From assembly GCA_011053245.1 (NCBI GenBank), contig DRGS01000035.1:1-35739 (forward strand): a DNA stretch of 35,739 nt, written 5' to 3'. Origin of the DNA: Phycisphaerales bacterium (GTDB taxonomy: Bacteria > Planctomycetota > Phycisphaerae > Sedimentisphaerales > Anaerohalosphaeraceae). The position numbers and the translations under genes are program-made. Numbering within the stretch: position 1 is the stretch's first letter; every line of letters starts with the position of its first letter. This document shows positions 6,483 through 14,872 of the stretch, piece after piece. Under the pieces are notes generated by a model that saw only the letters and a program-made list of their open reading frames with translations, was not told where the DNA came from and ran no database searches.

Positions 6483-7478
6483 TTATTTCTTTTTTCGGCG
6501 GGTTTTTCTCTTTGCTACTTTGCGTTTAGCCTTTTTAGGTGCGGCTTTCTTAGCTGTTTTCTTCCTTGCTACTTTACGCTTGGCTTTTTTGCGGGTAGTC
6601 TTCTTAGCAGCTTTCTTCTTTGTTGCTTTGCGTTTAGCTTTTTTAGGTGCAGCTTTCTTGGCTGTTTTCTTCCTTGCTACTTTGCGTTTGGCTTTTTTGC
6701 GAGTAGTCTTCTTAGCGGCTTTTTTCTTTGTTGCTTTGCGTTTAGCCTTTTTGGGTGCGGCTTTCTTAGCTGTTTTCTTCCTGGTTACTTTACGCTTGGC
6801 TTTTTTGCGAGTAGTCTTCTTAGCAGCTTTTTTCTTTGTTGCTTTGCGTTTAGCCTTTTTGGGTGCGGCTTTCTTAGCTGTTTTCTTCCTGGTTACTTTA
6901 CGCTTGGCTTTTTTGCGAGTAGTCTTCTTAGCAGCTTTTTTCTTTGTTACTTTGCGTTTAGCCTTTTTTGGTGCGGCTTTCTTAGCTGTTTTCTTCTTTG
7001 CTACTTTGCGCTTAGCAGTTTTCTTCTTAGCTACTTTACGTTTAGCTTTTTTGGGTGCAGCCTTCTTAGCAACTTTTTTCTTTGCTACTTTCTTTTTCGC
7101 AGCCTTTTTGGGAGTTGCTTTCTTTTTTGCAGGTTTCTTTTTGGCTACTTTTTTCTTGGCGATCTTCTTCTTTGCATCTCTCTTCGCCTTTGCATCTCTC
7201 TTCTTCTTTGCATCTCTCTTCACCTTTGCAACTCTCTTCTTCGCAAGGTCCTCGCGTTTGAGTTTTCTTTCTTTTGCGATCTCTTTGGGATCAGGTGTCT
7301 GTAGGAGCATATTGTTGATCGCGTCAAGTTCGCCGATATAGTCGTTCAACCTATCAATGGTCGTTAGCTCGGCGTGTTCTAAAGCGTAATCTTCGCCGGC
7401 TAAGCTTTGTTCCAACTCCGCCCTTTTTCTTGCACCTTCCTGGTACGACTGAATTTTATCGAGTACTTCGTTAGCCAT
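6483..7478 (-). CDS. Histone H1-like lysine/alanine-rich DNA-binding protein with tandem repeats
   Basis: A 331-residue protein that probably coats or condenses DNA. Residues 1-75 form a mixed, mildly acidic helical domain (EVLDKIQSYQEGARKRAELE; ELDAINNMLLQTPDPKEIA). From about residue 80 the chain is nearly all Lys, Ala, Arg, Thr and Pro, built from a 36-residue repeat with blocks such as KKAAPKKAKRKATKKKAA and KKTTRKKAKRKV. This is the SPKK/AKK-type tail of eukaryotic H1 and bacterial HctB-like proteins. The N-terminal domain differs from the HctA/HctB pattern I know. AAAGGGG precedes the ATG at 7478. The repeat number is probably variable between strains because the DNA units are close to identical. 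The complementary strand shows a long hydrophobic open frame that is only its mirror. Confidence 0.85.
   Translation of the reverse strand: MANEVLDKIQSYQEGARKRAELEQSLAGEDYALEHAELTTIDRLNDYIGELDAINNMLLQTPDPKEIAKERKLKREDLAKKRVAKVKRDAKKKRDAKAKRDAKKKIAKKKVAKKKPAKKKATPKKAAKKKVAKKKVAKKAAPKKAKRKVAKKKTAKRKVAKKKTAKKAAPKKAKRKVTKKKAAKKTTRKKAKRKVTRKKTAKKAAPKKAKRKATKKKAAKKTTRKKAKRKVTRKKTAKKAAPKKAKRKATKKKAAKKTTRKKAKRKVARKKTAKKAAPKKAKRKATKKKAAKKTTRKKAKRKVARKKTAKKAAPKKAKRKVAKRKTRRKKK
6523..6990. repeat. 108-bp tandem repeat coding the histone-like tail
   Basis: The anchor word CGTTTAGC recurs at 6523, 6631, 6739, 6847 and 6955, exactly 108 bases apart, so at least four full units lie head to tail. One unit encodes 36 residues, so gain or loss of units keeps the reading frame. 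Units differ mainly by silent changes and Val/Ala or Lys/Arg swaps. Confidence 0.92.
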
Positions 7479-7715
7479 GACAGCCCCTTTACGCTAAATT
7501 CTTTAATTTATCAGTGCGTCGCCAACAGAGGACGAACGCATTTTTCTCTGTGGTATTAAAATCGTCACAATCGTTTGGATACTTAATCTGTATGTGGAGT
7601 ATTTGCTATAATTAGGGTAATAACCGTAAAATGGCTGTTTTTGCACGATTTGTGATGTGCATGCGTCCGATAAGCTTGATATTGAATTGATATATCCCGG
7701 GACAAGCTTTAGTTA

Positions 7716-7964
7716 TCAGGTTAGTATCCTGACTACTATGTGCAGCGCGATGCCGAGTAGAATCATGAACAGGCTTAGTGTGGCAAAGAGTATTGTAGCT
7801 TCTTTGAAGAATTTGCCGAGGAACATGACGCGGAGTTTTGTCGCCTTATATATGATCGCAATCGAAGCGAGGAGCGGGAACATCCAGAGCATCGTCCTTG
7901 GTTCGACGCCGATGTACTCGGGGACAGTGAACGCAGCAACTATGTTATAAATATTTTGAATCAT
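7716..7964 (-). CDS. Small two-helix membrane protein, function unknown
   Basis: An 82-residue protein with two predicted membrane segments, about residues 25-42 (TMLWMFPLLASIAIIYK) and 55-80 (KEATILFATLSLFMILLGIA). I do not recognise a family. Its ATG at 7964 lies inside the end of the DUF6677-like gene, giving a 20-base overlap, so translation is likely coupled. GAAGAAG lies directly before the start. It is the last gene of a three-gene minus-strand unit. Downstream an AAGCTTG...CAAGCTT inverted repeat (7672-7709) has no T run and is a weak terminator at best. Confidence 0.7.
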   Translation of the reverse strand: MIQNIYNIVAAFTVPEYIGVEPRTMLWMFPLLASIAIIYKATKLRVMFLGKFFKEATILFATLSLFMILLGIALHIVVRILT

Positions 7965-8370
7965 CTTCTTCGTGTCCTATGATCTCGCCCCTTCCGCTGT
8001 GGGCCATGTAAACTGCGCTGATTATGCATAGCAAGTTCAGCATTCCGGCGATGCTGGTATATATCTGGCCGATGTCTCGCGGATTTCCGAAGCTCTCAAT
8101 ACCATTTGTGCTTGCGATATGTGCGAGAAAGGCTGTGAGAGGGGTTGCCATCATCTGCGGGATATACCATGCCCATGAAAAGGCCGGGTCTATGACACCT
8201 ATCGAACCGGCGTAGAGGCCGGTAACATAAGTGATCGTGATCGTTGCGAATATGATGATGGCTCGCTTTCTCTCCTTTATAAAGAGGTGGCCGGCTCCGG
8301 GTATGACCCATCCGAGGAGAGCGACGGTTACCAGTAGCGTCATGTGATCGAGATTAGATCGCTTTGCCAT
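7945..8370 (-). CDS. DUF6677-like integral membrane protein
   Basis: A 141-residue protein with about four membrane segments. The first contains LLGWVIPGAGHLFIKERKRA, a GW-x-PGxGH pattern typical of small TM2-like membrane families. I assign DUF6677, a family I know mainly from Planctomycetota, from this pattern and context; it is not a computed match. Its ATG overlaps the stop codon of the upstream PpiD-like gene by one base (TAATG), and its own end overlaps the next gene, so the three are translationally linked. The C-terminus is acidic and cytoplasmic (GHEEDDSKYL). Function unknown. The linkage hints at a role near the envelope protein-folding factor upstream. Confidence 0.75.
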   Translation of the reverse strand: MAKRSNLDHMTLLVTVALLGWVIPGAGHLFIKERKRAIIIFATITITYVTGLYAGSIGVIDPAFSWAWYIPQMMATPLTAFLAHIASTNGIESFGNPRDIGQIYTSIAGMLNLLCIISAVYMAHSGRGEIIGHEEDDSKYL

Positions 8371-10565
8371 TATGAAGCCTTTTCGTTCTCGTCGGTTTTG
8401 TCCTGTTCGTCATCTTCCGACAGCCATCTGAAACCTGTTCTCTTGATGATGTTCGAGGGCTTTAGATGTATGATCCCGACGCTATTGGCGGATGCGTTTT
8501 CCAGCTCGAAGGCTTTGATGGCCTTTGCCTTAGCGTAATTCTGTAGAGTTACTGTGGTGTGGGAAACGTTCTTTACGACATAGCAGTCTCTGGAAATCTC
8601 AATGCTCATTACTTTGACGATGTTGACCGCTTCTGTCTCGGCGACGGGCAACAGCGCATAAAGCTTGTCGAGGAGTACCTTTTCCTGGGCTATGTTCCTT
8701 GCGAATCTTTTGGCTATAGGGTTAGTGGCGATCATCTTATTTATAGTGGCCACCTGCTTGTGCGAAACTCGTGATTTTTTCGGCATTGGGGTGAGGGTGA
8801 CCGGTGTCTTTTCGTATTTTTTGTTGAAGTTCTCTATTGCTTTGTCCCAACCACCGGATTCGACAGATGCTGCAAGTTCATCTCCGCGTGCCTTGGCGGC
8901 TTGCATTGCCTTGACGATCTTCAGGTCCATTACGACATCATCTTTGACATTATATGTTTTCGGTGCAGTTGCGATCCCACCGAGAGAGGCCTGGCTTTTG
9001 TCATAGCTTGCCGAAAGGCTCTGGGGCGGGGATGCTGTTTGTGCATTTACGACGCGGATGATCGCAACATTCGCATAGCCGTCGGCGACGGGTCCGATGC
9101 TCTCCCACATTTTCGGGGTAGGTACGTCGAATCTTCCGAGTTTGGTTTGACCGAGTTGTTCAACCGAAAATACTATTTTGCTCAATTGTACCTGGCTGCC
9201 ATAGGGTCCGTCTATCGCAAGTGAAGCGAGTATCCTATCGCCTGCAAGGTTCTCTGCACTGAGTAATCCGGTCTTTCCCGCGTATAGTTTGACATTGAAC
9301 TTTTCACTTAGTTTTTTGGCTGCGGGGGTGTATGGGATGGAGTTCTCTTTAAGGTCGTCGCTGGTTGCTGCGGAGAGGTCATCGATATTGAGGAAACCGG
9401 CTTCGGTAAAGTCCTTTATCTCGCTGATGATCAAAGTTGCTTTCCGAGCGGTTCTTTCCCGGATCAGGGTTTGTTTGATCTGACCGATGACTTCGGCGAA
9501 TTTTTTTGTCTTTGTGATCTGTTCGGAATCCGGGTTGTTCGGGTCGACGGGCTCTGGGTACGAAAACCGTGCCAGGTTCCGACGATAGAAATTTTCCATA
9601 TCTTCCTGGCTGGGCTGATCGATGAGTTTTTTTGCATCTTCGAGCTTTACGATGATGTATTCGAGTTGTACGCTTTCGGGCATTTTGTAGCCGAAACCGT
9701 AGGGGTTGTCTTCGGTGGGCGTACCCTCGATGACATCCTTAAATGCCTCGAATTGCTTTGCGAGTTCTCTACTTGTAGGTTCGGCTTGGTCGCCGACGAG
9801 AGGTAACGCGGCGATCTTTACGAAATCGGCAGAGATCTCTTCACCGGCGAAGAGTTTTTGTCTCTGGAGATCGGTTGCACCATTTCTGGCGATTTCGGCT
9901 TTGAGCTGATTTATCGTAACATCTTCGTTATTTGTGATCATCTTCGTGTAATTAAACACTCCAAGGAGATCGGCAAATATTCTGATGGTTCTCTGTGCTT
10001 CTATTCTAAGCTGGGATGATTCGATTGCCTGTATAATTTGGGCCGCGCTTGCGCCCTGATTTAGCTGGGGGATGACACTTCTTAATATTGTCTTTGCCTG
10101 CTCATCCGATATGACATATCCCACTTCTTTCGCCTCAGCATTTAGCAATATCCAGTAAAGCTCGCTTTTGCCGGAAGCTTCTCTGAAGAATTCGTCCACC
10201 TCGCTTTGGCTGACACTTAACTGTCCCTGCATTGCGGCCATCTTTAACTGCTTACTGAGTTCTGCTGCTATTTTTGAGTCAGGATACAGCAATTGTCCAA
10301 GGAGGATCGAGTCGGCATCCATCACAGCCAGTAACCTGTCGGCTCCTAAGTATCTCAGCACCTGAAGCTCTATCTGTGCACGATTGATGTCCATTGCGGT
10401 TATCTTGCCCTTTTCACCGTAGCGGGCAACTGCTTTATTCCCACCTCCGGTACGTCTGAGTATTGCCTGTAATGCGGAACCTCCGACAAAGGCTATCATG
10501 ATGACTATGACCACGACGGTCATGATCTTGCGGTTGTTCTTTCGCATCCATTTAACGAGGTCCAT
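8370..10565 (-). CDS. Membrane-anchored PpiD/SurA-like periplasmic folding factor without a clear parvulin domain
   Basis: A 731-residue protein with a short basic cytoplasmic start (MDLVKWMRKNNRKIM), one membrane helix at about 16-34, and a long extracytoplasmic part. The layout copies PpiD: a SurA_N-like helical region at about 110-220 (VSQSEVDEFFREASGKSELY) and a second one near residue 300 (PSQEDMENFYRRNLARFSY). I cannot see the conserved parvulin core in the remaining region, so isomerase activity is doubtful and chaperone function more likely. AAAGGATG precedes the ATG at 10565. It heads a three-gene unit and is divergent from prfB across a 190-base gap. Confidence 0.75.
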   Translation of the reverse strand: MDLVKWMRKNNRKIMTVVVIVIMIAFVGGSALQAILRRTGGGNKAVARYGEKGKITAMDINRAQIELQVLRYLGADRLLAVMDADSILLGQLLYPDSKIAAELSKQLKMAAMQGQLSVSQSEVDEFFREASGKSELYWILLNAEAKEVGYVISDEQAKTILRSVIPQLNQGASAAQIIQAIESSQLRIEAQRTIRIFADLLGVFNYTKMITNNEDVTINQLKAEIARNGATDLQRQKLFAGEEISADFVKIAALPLVGDQAEPTSRELAKQFEAFKDVIEGTPTEDNPYGFGYKMPESVQLEYIIVKLEDAKKLIDQPSQEDMENFYRRNLARFSYPEPVDPNNPDSEQITKTKKFAEVIGQIKQTLIRERTARKATLIISEIKDFTEAGFLNIDDLSAATSDDLKENSIPYTPAAKKLSEKFNVKLYAGKTGLLSAENLAGDRILASLAIDGPYGSQVQLSKIVFSVEQLGQTKLGRFDVPTPKMWESIGPVADGYANVAIIRVVNAQTASPPQSLSASYDKSQASLGGIATAPKTYNVKDDVVMDLKIVKAMQAAKARGDELAASVESGGWDKAIENFNKKYEKTPVTLTPMPKKSRVSHKQVATINKMIATNPIAKRFARNIAQEKVLLDKLYALLPVAETEAVNIVKVMSIEISRDCYVVKNVSHTTVTLQNYAKAKAIKAFELENASANSVGIIHLKPSNIIKRTGFRWLSEDDEQDKTDENEKAS

Positions 10566-10698
10566 AATTGCATCCTTTATATAATAAGTTACTGTAATCG
10601 TTGATTTTATTTATATTAAGTCTGAAAGTATATGAAACCGGGCTGTGAATGCAAGAAAAATACTTTTGTTATGCAAAAAGGAAATATGAAACCTTATA

Positions 10699-10727
10699 TT
10701 GCAAAGTTGTATGGAATCTGGTATAAG
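10699..10727 (+). promoter_or_regulatory. Sigma70-type promoter candidate for prfB
   Basis: TTGCAA at 10699-10704 and TATAAG at 10722-10727 are 17 bases apart. The start codon of prfB follows 31 bases later, leaving a short leader. The same -35 word occurs in the wecB promoter candidate. Confidence 0.55.
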
Positions 10728-10758
10728 TCGTTTTTTAGGCGATTTAGCTGGAGAAATC

Positions 10759-11860
10759 ATGGAAACATCTGAATTGAAGACAGAAATCGGCAATCTGGCG
10801 GCCCGGATCGAAAACATCCGAGAGTGGCTTTGACTTGCCTGCAAAAATAGATATTAAAGCTCAAATCGAAGCAGAGATGGCCAAGCCCGACTTCTGGGAC
10901 AATCAAGAGAAAGCTCAGGGTGTCGTTGCGAGTTTGAGTGCTGTAAAGTCGCTTATTGACCCTGTAGAGGAGGTTTGTGTGGGTGCGGGCGATCTTTCTG
11001 AGCTTTTTGAACTTGCTGAGGACGAAGGGGACTTAGAGCTACTTCAATCTCTCGAAAAAGACTGGGAAAAACTCGTCAAATCTTGCGATAAGATCGAGGT
11101 GACGGGTATGTTGAGCGGCCCTGACGACATGAAAAGCTGCTTTTTCAGCATTCATGCAGGTGCTGGCGGTACCGAAAGCTGCGACTGGGCGAATATGCTG
11201 CTGCGGATGTATACGCGGTATTTCGACGACAATAAATTCAAGCACGAAGAACTCGACATTACGCCCGGTGAAGAGGTTGGTATCCGCTCGATCACTTTGA
11301 AGGTTTCCGGGGCATTTGCGTTCGGTAAGCTGTCGTGCGAAACCGGCGTCCACCGATTAGTGCGTATCAGCCCTTTCGACTCGCAGAGCAGAAGGCACAC
11401 GAGTTTTGCCGCTATTGACGTCATACCTGAACACGATGAGACAGCCATTGACGTAAAAGACGAAGATATGCGTATGGATTTTTACCGGGCAAGCGGTGCC
11501 GGCGGCCAGCATGTAAACAAAACAAGCTCGGCGGTGCGTATCACTCATTTGCCGACGGGGATTGTCGTTCAATGTCAAAATGACAGGAGCCAGCACAAGA
11601 ATAAGGCTCAGGCACTAAAGATGTTAGCTGCTCGCTTATATATGTTAGAACAGCAGAAGCGCGATGCCGAGATCGCGAAACTTTATAGTAACAAAGGCGA
11701 GATCGCATGGGGCAACCAGATCAGGAGCTATGTTCTCCAGCCTTACCAGATGGTTAAGGATCACAGGACCGACGAGCAGACTGGAAATGTCGATGCGGTT
11801 CTTAACGGTGACATAGAGAAATTCATTGAAAGTTTTTTAAAGCATAGAAGCAAAAAATAA
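10759..11860 (+). CDS. prfB: Peptide chain release factor 2, with programmed +1 frameshift
   Basis: RF2 recognises UGA and UAA stop codons and releases the finished peptide. The first reading frame starts at ATG 10759 and codes 24 residues (ending ENIREWL) up to an in-frame TGA at 10831. Translation continues in the +1 frame from GAC at 10832 to the stop at 11860, giving 366 residues, the usual RF2 length. The anticodon-like SPF tripeptide is present (VRISPFDSQSRRHTS) and so is the catalytic GGQ loop (ASGAGGQHVNKTSSAV). Because UGA is read by RF2 itself, low RF2 favours the frameshift, giving autoregulation. Counting only the second frame would miss the true N-terminus. pepA follows 23 bases downstream. 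Confidence 0.95.
10821..10834 (+). promoter_or_regulatory. RF2 programmed +1 frameshift site
   Basis: CTT-TGA-C at 10828-10834 is the canonical slippery leucine codon, stop codon and C context. A purine-rich AGAGTGG lies directly upstream in the place of the internal Shine-Dalgarno element. It is weaker than the AGGGGG of Escherichia coli. Confidence 0.93.
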
Positions 11861-11883
11861 TCGCATTAGTTAAGGGAAATGAA

Positions 11884-13425
11884 ATGCCGAAAGAAATAAT
11901 CTCCGTAAATGTGAAAGTTAATAAGGTAGAGGCAATTAAGGCACGGGTCGATCTGTTAGCTGTGGCGGTTACTACTAATGGTACGAAGACGGGACTTTGC
12001 CAGGAACTCGATAAAAAACTCAAGGGCAAGATCGCCGCACTCGATAAACTTGGCGACTTCAAAGGCAAAAAGGATACCACCGCGGTAATCTATACTGACG
12101 AAAGAATCGCTGCGAAAAGGGTGCTGCTTATCGGCCTTGGCGATAAGAAGGATATAACCGCAGATACGATCAGGAAGGCTGCGGCGATGGCGGCGGGCAA
12201 GGCTGTTGCGCTTCGTGCCAAGACTGTTGCCCTTGCTCTGCATCAGGGAGTTGTCAGCCGTAAACTTGATCTGCAAACGCTTGGTCAGGCGATAACCGAA
12301 GGGGCCGTCTTCGGCGGATACCGCTACGATGAGTACCAGGAAAAGACGAAAGACGGTCGCCGCAAGGAACTTAGCGTCCAGCTTATTGATGCAGGCGCCG
12401 CCGCTGTAAGAGAATTGAGAAAAGGCTTCAATACCGGCAATATAATCGGTCAAGCGCAGGCGTTTGCAAGGACCATTGCCAACCGTCCCGGTAACGTTAT
12501 CAATCCCGTGTCATTAGCTAAGATCGCGAAAAAGACAGCTACAGCGACACCGCATTTGAGCTGTACAGTTCTTGACGAGAAACAGCTCAAGCAGAAGAAA
12601 TTTGGCGGTATTCTGGCAGTTGGCGCAGGCTCGGTTAACAAACCAAGACTTATTGTTTTGAAATATACGCCGCCTGCGGGGTCGAAGAAAACGGCAACGC
12701 TTGGCCTCGTTGGAAAGGCGATAACATTTGACTCCGGCGGTATCAGTTTGAAACCCGGCGCGGGCATGCAGGATATGAAATTCGACAAATCCGGCGGTAT
12801 AGCGGTTCTGGGTGCGATGAAAGCTATCGCTGAGTTGAAACCCAATGTGAAAGTTTACGGGATCATTCCGGCTGCGGAGAATATGCCGAGCGGTACGAGT
12901 TATCGACCCGGCGACATCATTACAACGCTTAGCGGCAAGACGGTCGAGATACAGAATACCGATGCCGAAGGGCGGATGATACTCTGCGATGCCATCCATT
13001 ACGCGGTCAAACTCAAATGCGATCCCATCGTTGACATTGCAACACTTACCGGTGCGTGCATGGTAGCATTAGGCAAATACAAAGCGGGTTTGATGGGCAG
13101 CGACGACAGGCTCATTAAGAAACTTCAGAAGGCCTCGGCGCAAAGTGGTGAAGCTGTCTGGCACCTTCCGTGCGGCGACGAATATACCAAGGAAATGAAA
13201 AGTAAGATCGCGGACCTTAAGAATACCGGGTCAAGATGGGGCGGAGCCAGCACAGCGGCATCGTTCTTAAAAGAATTCACAGGCGATACCAAGTGGGCAC
13301 ATATTGACATGGCGGGTGTCGACATGTTCGACGCAGCCGAAAAATTCGGATCCGTCGGCTCGACCGGTTTCGGTGTTCGCCTGCTGACGATGTATATCTT
13401 AAACGCCGCAAGCAAAACCAAATAA
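11884..13425 (+). CDS. pepA: Leucyl aminopeptidase (M17 family, cytosol aminopeptidase)
   Basis: A 513-residue cytoplasmic metallopeptidase that removes N-terminal residues, especially Leu, from peptides and acts in peptide turnover. The catalytic domain (about 190-513) has the two-metal site: [11 protein letters not shown] with Lys278 and Asp283, KFDKSGG with Asp301, and the NTDAEGR signature with Asp360 and Glu362. The second Lys and the Arg of the active site (Lys290, Arg364) are also present. The N-terminal domain (about 20-170) is the usual, less conserved one. AAGGGA lies shortly before the ATG. It follows prfB by 23 bases and precedes folE by 19, so it is probably in one transcript with them. 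Some M17 proteins also bind DNA; nothing here tells. Confidence 0.95.
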   Translation: MPKEIISVNVKVNKVEAIKARVDLLAVAVTTNGTKTGLCQELDKKLKGKIAALDKLGDFKGKKDTTAVIYTDERIAAKRVLLIGLGDKKDITADTIRKAAAMAAGKAVALRAKTVALALHQGVVSRKLDLQTLGQAITEGAVFGGYRYDEYQEKTKDGRRKELSVQLIDAGAAAVRELRKGFNTGNIIGQAQAFARTIANRPGNVINPVSLAKIAKKTATATPHLSCTVLDEKQLKQKKFGGILAVGAGSVNKPRLIVLKYTPPAGSKKTATLGLVGKAITFDSGGISLKPGAGMQDMKFDKSGGIAVLGAMKAIAELKPNVKVYGIIPAAENMPSGTSYRPGDIITTLSGKTVEIQNTDAEGRMILCDAIHYAVKLKCDPIVDIATLTGACMVALGKYKAGLMGSDDRLIKKLQKASAQSGEAVWHLPCGDEYTKEMKSKIADLKNTGSRWGGASTAASFLKEFTGDTKWAHIDMAGVDMFDAAEKFGSVGSTGFGVRLLTMYILNAASKTK

Positions 13426-13444
13426 ATATAGAAAAGAGTTTGCT

Positions 13445-14032
13445 ATGAAAGAAGAACCGAGTGAAAAAGTCGATATTGAGAGGATTGAAAAGGCGGTATG
13501 CGAGATACTGTTGGCAGTGGGTGAGGATCCGCAGCGAGAGGGCCTCCGCGATACGCCTAACCGGGTTGCGCGAATGTATGCCGAGCTGTTGGCAGGTCAC
13601 TATCACGATCCCGAACAACATATGGAGCGGGTCTTTCATGAAAATTACGACGAGATCGTTCTGCTTCGTGACATACCGTTTTCCAGTTTCTGCGAGCACC
13701 ATATGATGCCGTTTATCGGCAAGGCGCATGTGGCGTATCTTCCGGATGGGAAAGTGTTGGGGCTGAGCAAGATCGCCCGCATTTTCGATTGCTTTGCTAA
13801 ACGGCTTCAGGTTCAGGAGCGTCTGACCAGCCAGGTGGCGGACTTTTTTATGGAAAAACTCAAACCGAAAGGCGTGGCTGTCGTGATCGAAGCTTCTCAT
13901 AGCTGCATGACCATTCGCGGTGCGCAAAAACCGGGTTCTGTAATGGTAACCAGTGCCCTGCGTGGAATATTTATTCGTGACTCAAGGAGCAGGAGCGAAG
14001 TTCTGGGTCTCATGCATGTAGATCGGAAATAA
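13445..14032 (+). CDS. folE: GTP cyclohydrolase I (type IA)
   Basis: A 195-residue enzyme that converts GTP to 7,8-dihydroneopterin triphosphate, the first step to folate, tetrahydropterin and queuosine precursors. The zinc ligands are all present: Cys83 and His86 in [10 protein letters not shown] and Cys154 in [11 protein letters not shown]. The C-terminal block [16 protein letters not shown] is typical. The length equals the catalytic core of the family with a short N-terminus. The next gene encodes a PTPS-like protein that would use its product, and its frame begins at the folE stop codon, so the two are almost certainly co-transcribed. Confidence 0.96.
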   Translation: MKEEPSEKVDIERIEKAVCEILLAVGEDPQREGLRDTPNRVARMYAELLAGHYHDPEQHMERVFHENYDEIVLLRDIPFSSFCEHHMMPFIGKAHVAYLPDGKVLGLSKIARIFDCFAKRLQVQERLTSQVADFFMEKLKPKGVAVVIEASHSCMTIRGAQKPGSVMVTSALRGIFIRDSRSRSEVLGLMHVDRK

Positions 14033-14053
14033 TTGTCGGTTAGAAAAAACGCA

Positions 14054-14854
14054 ATGCACAAACTTGCAAGACAGGTAAGATTTTCAGTGAATCCGTTCCT
14101 GCCGGAAACTTCGGAAGGGGGCAATTCCTACGCGTCCAGGCCCGCGGGCAGCGGACTGGCGATATATCTTGGGCTGTGGGTTGAACTTGCCGGGCCGATT
14201 GATGCCGATACCGGATTTGTTGTCAATGTTGTGGAGATCGACAGGATCGCCCGTGGGGCAGCGATACCGGTTATTGCGAGCAGCATAAAGACGAACTTTA
14301 CGAATCGACAGCATGTATCGCTTTTGCAGCTTTGTAAGTTGCTCGGGCAATCGTGGCAGGGGCTTGCCGGGAAATTCGGCGAGGCGAAACTGTGCAAACT
14401 TGCGCTCGAACTGAACCCTTTCAGGAATATTTCAATTAAATCGGAGCAGGCCCAAATGTTTTATTTCAGTGAGAAATTCGAATTTGCCGCTATGCACACA
14501 CTGTGGAACAAGAAATTCAGCGACGAGAAAAATTTTCAGGTGTTTGGTAAATGCGCCAACCCAAACGGTCACGGGCATAACTATATCGTGGAAGTTACCG
14601 TCGAAAAATCTGCGAGTGACGAAGAGCTGGACATAGGGGATTTTGAGAGCATAGTAAATGAAAACTTTATAAGCAAAGTCGATCATAAAAATTTAAACGC
14701 CGATGTCGCCGAATTCGAAACTAAGAATCCGACGGTGGAAAACATAACTGTTCTTGCGTGGGAGAAACTCAGCGGGAAGTTTGAAAACGCGAAACTATCG
14801 AAGATCACGGTTTGGGAAACGAACAGGACCTGCTGCACTTATTGCGGTCCGTAA
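14054..14854 (+). CDS. Two-domain 6-pyruvoyl-tetrahydropterin synthase / QueD-family protein with a degenerate first half
   Basis: A 266-residue fusion of two PTPS/QueD-type domains; single-domain members have about 120-140 residues. The C-terminal half (from about residue 132) has the active features: FEFAAMHTLWN gives the first zinc His, GKCANPNGHGHNY gives the catalytic-type Cys and the two further His, and LDIGDFESIV with VDHKNLN completes the site. The N-terminal half keeps the opening strand (VRFSVNPFLP) and a LGLWVELAGPIDADTGFVVN stretch, but the His residues are lost, so it is probably structural. GKCANPNGHGHNY is closer to PTPS than to classical QueD. Following folE, it could act in queuosine or pterin synthesis; I cannot decide. 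The ATG at 14054 is chosen over a TTG at 14033 because MHKLARQVRFS looks like a natural start. Confidence 0.85.
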   Translation: MHKLARQVRFSVNPFLPETSEGGNSYASRPAGSGLAIYLGLWVELAGPIDADTGFVVNVVEIDRIARGAAIPVIASSIKTNFTNRQHVSLLQLCKLLGQSWQGLAGKFGEAKLCKLALELNPFRNISIKSEQAQMFYFSEKFEFAAMHTLWNKKFSDEKNFQVFGKCANPNGHGHNYIVEVTVEKSASDEELDIGDFESIVNENFISKVDHKNLNADVAEFETKNPTVENITVLAWEKLSGKFENAKLSKITVWETNRTCCTYCGP

Positions 14855-14872
14855 GTACAGGGAGATAATGAA

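Noticed and set aside
6451..7341. Long hydrophobic Phe/Leu/Ala-rich open frame on the plus strand
   Set aside because: It is the exact complement of the Lys/Ala-rich tail of the histone-like gene (AAG/AAA read backwards gives Phe and Leu codons). It has no ribosome-binding site.
7672..7709. AAGCTTG...CAAGCTT inverted repeat as a terminator
   Set aside because: The stem is only 7 bp with a long loop and no T run follows on the minus strand.
8665..9224. Plus-strand open frames inside the PpiD-like gene
   Set aside because: They are shadows of a long, well-supported minus-strand gene.
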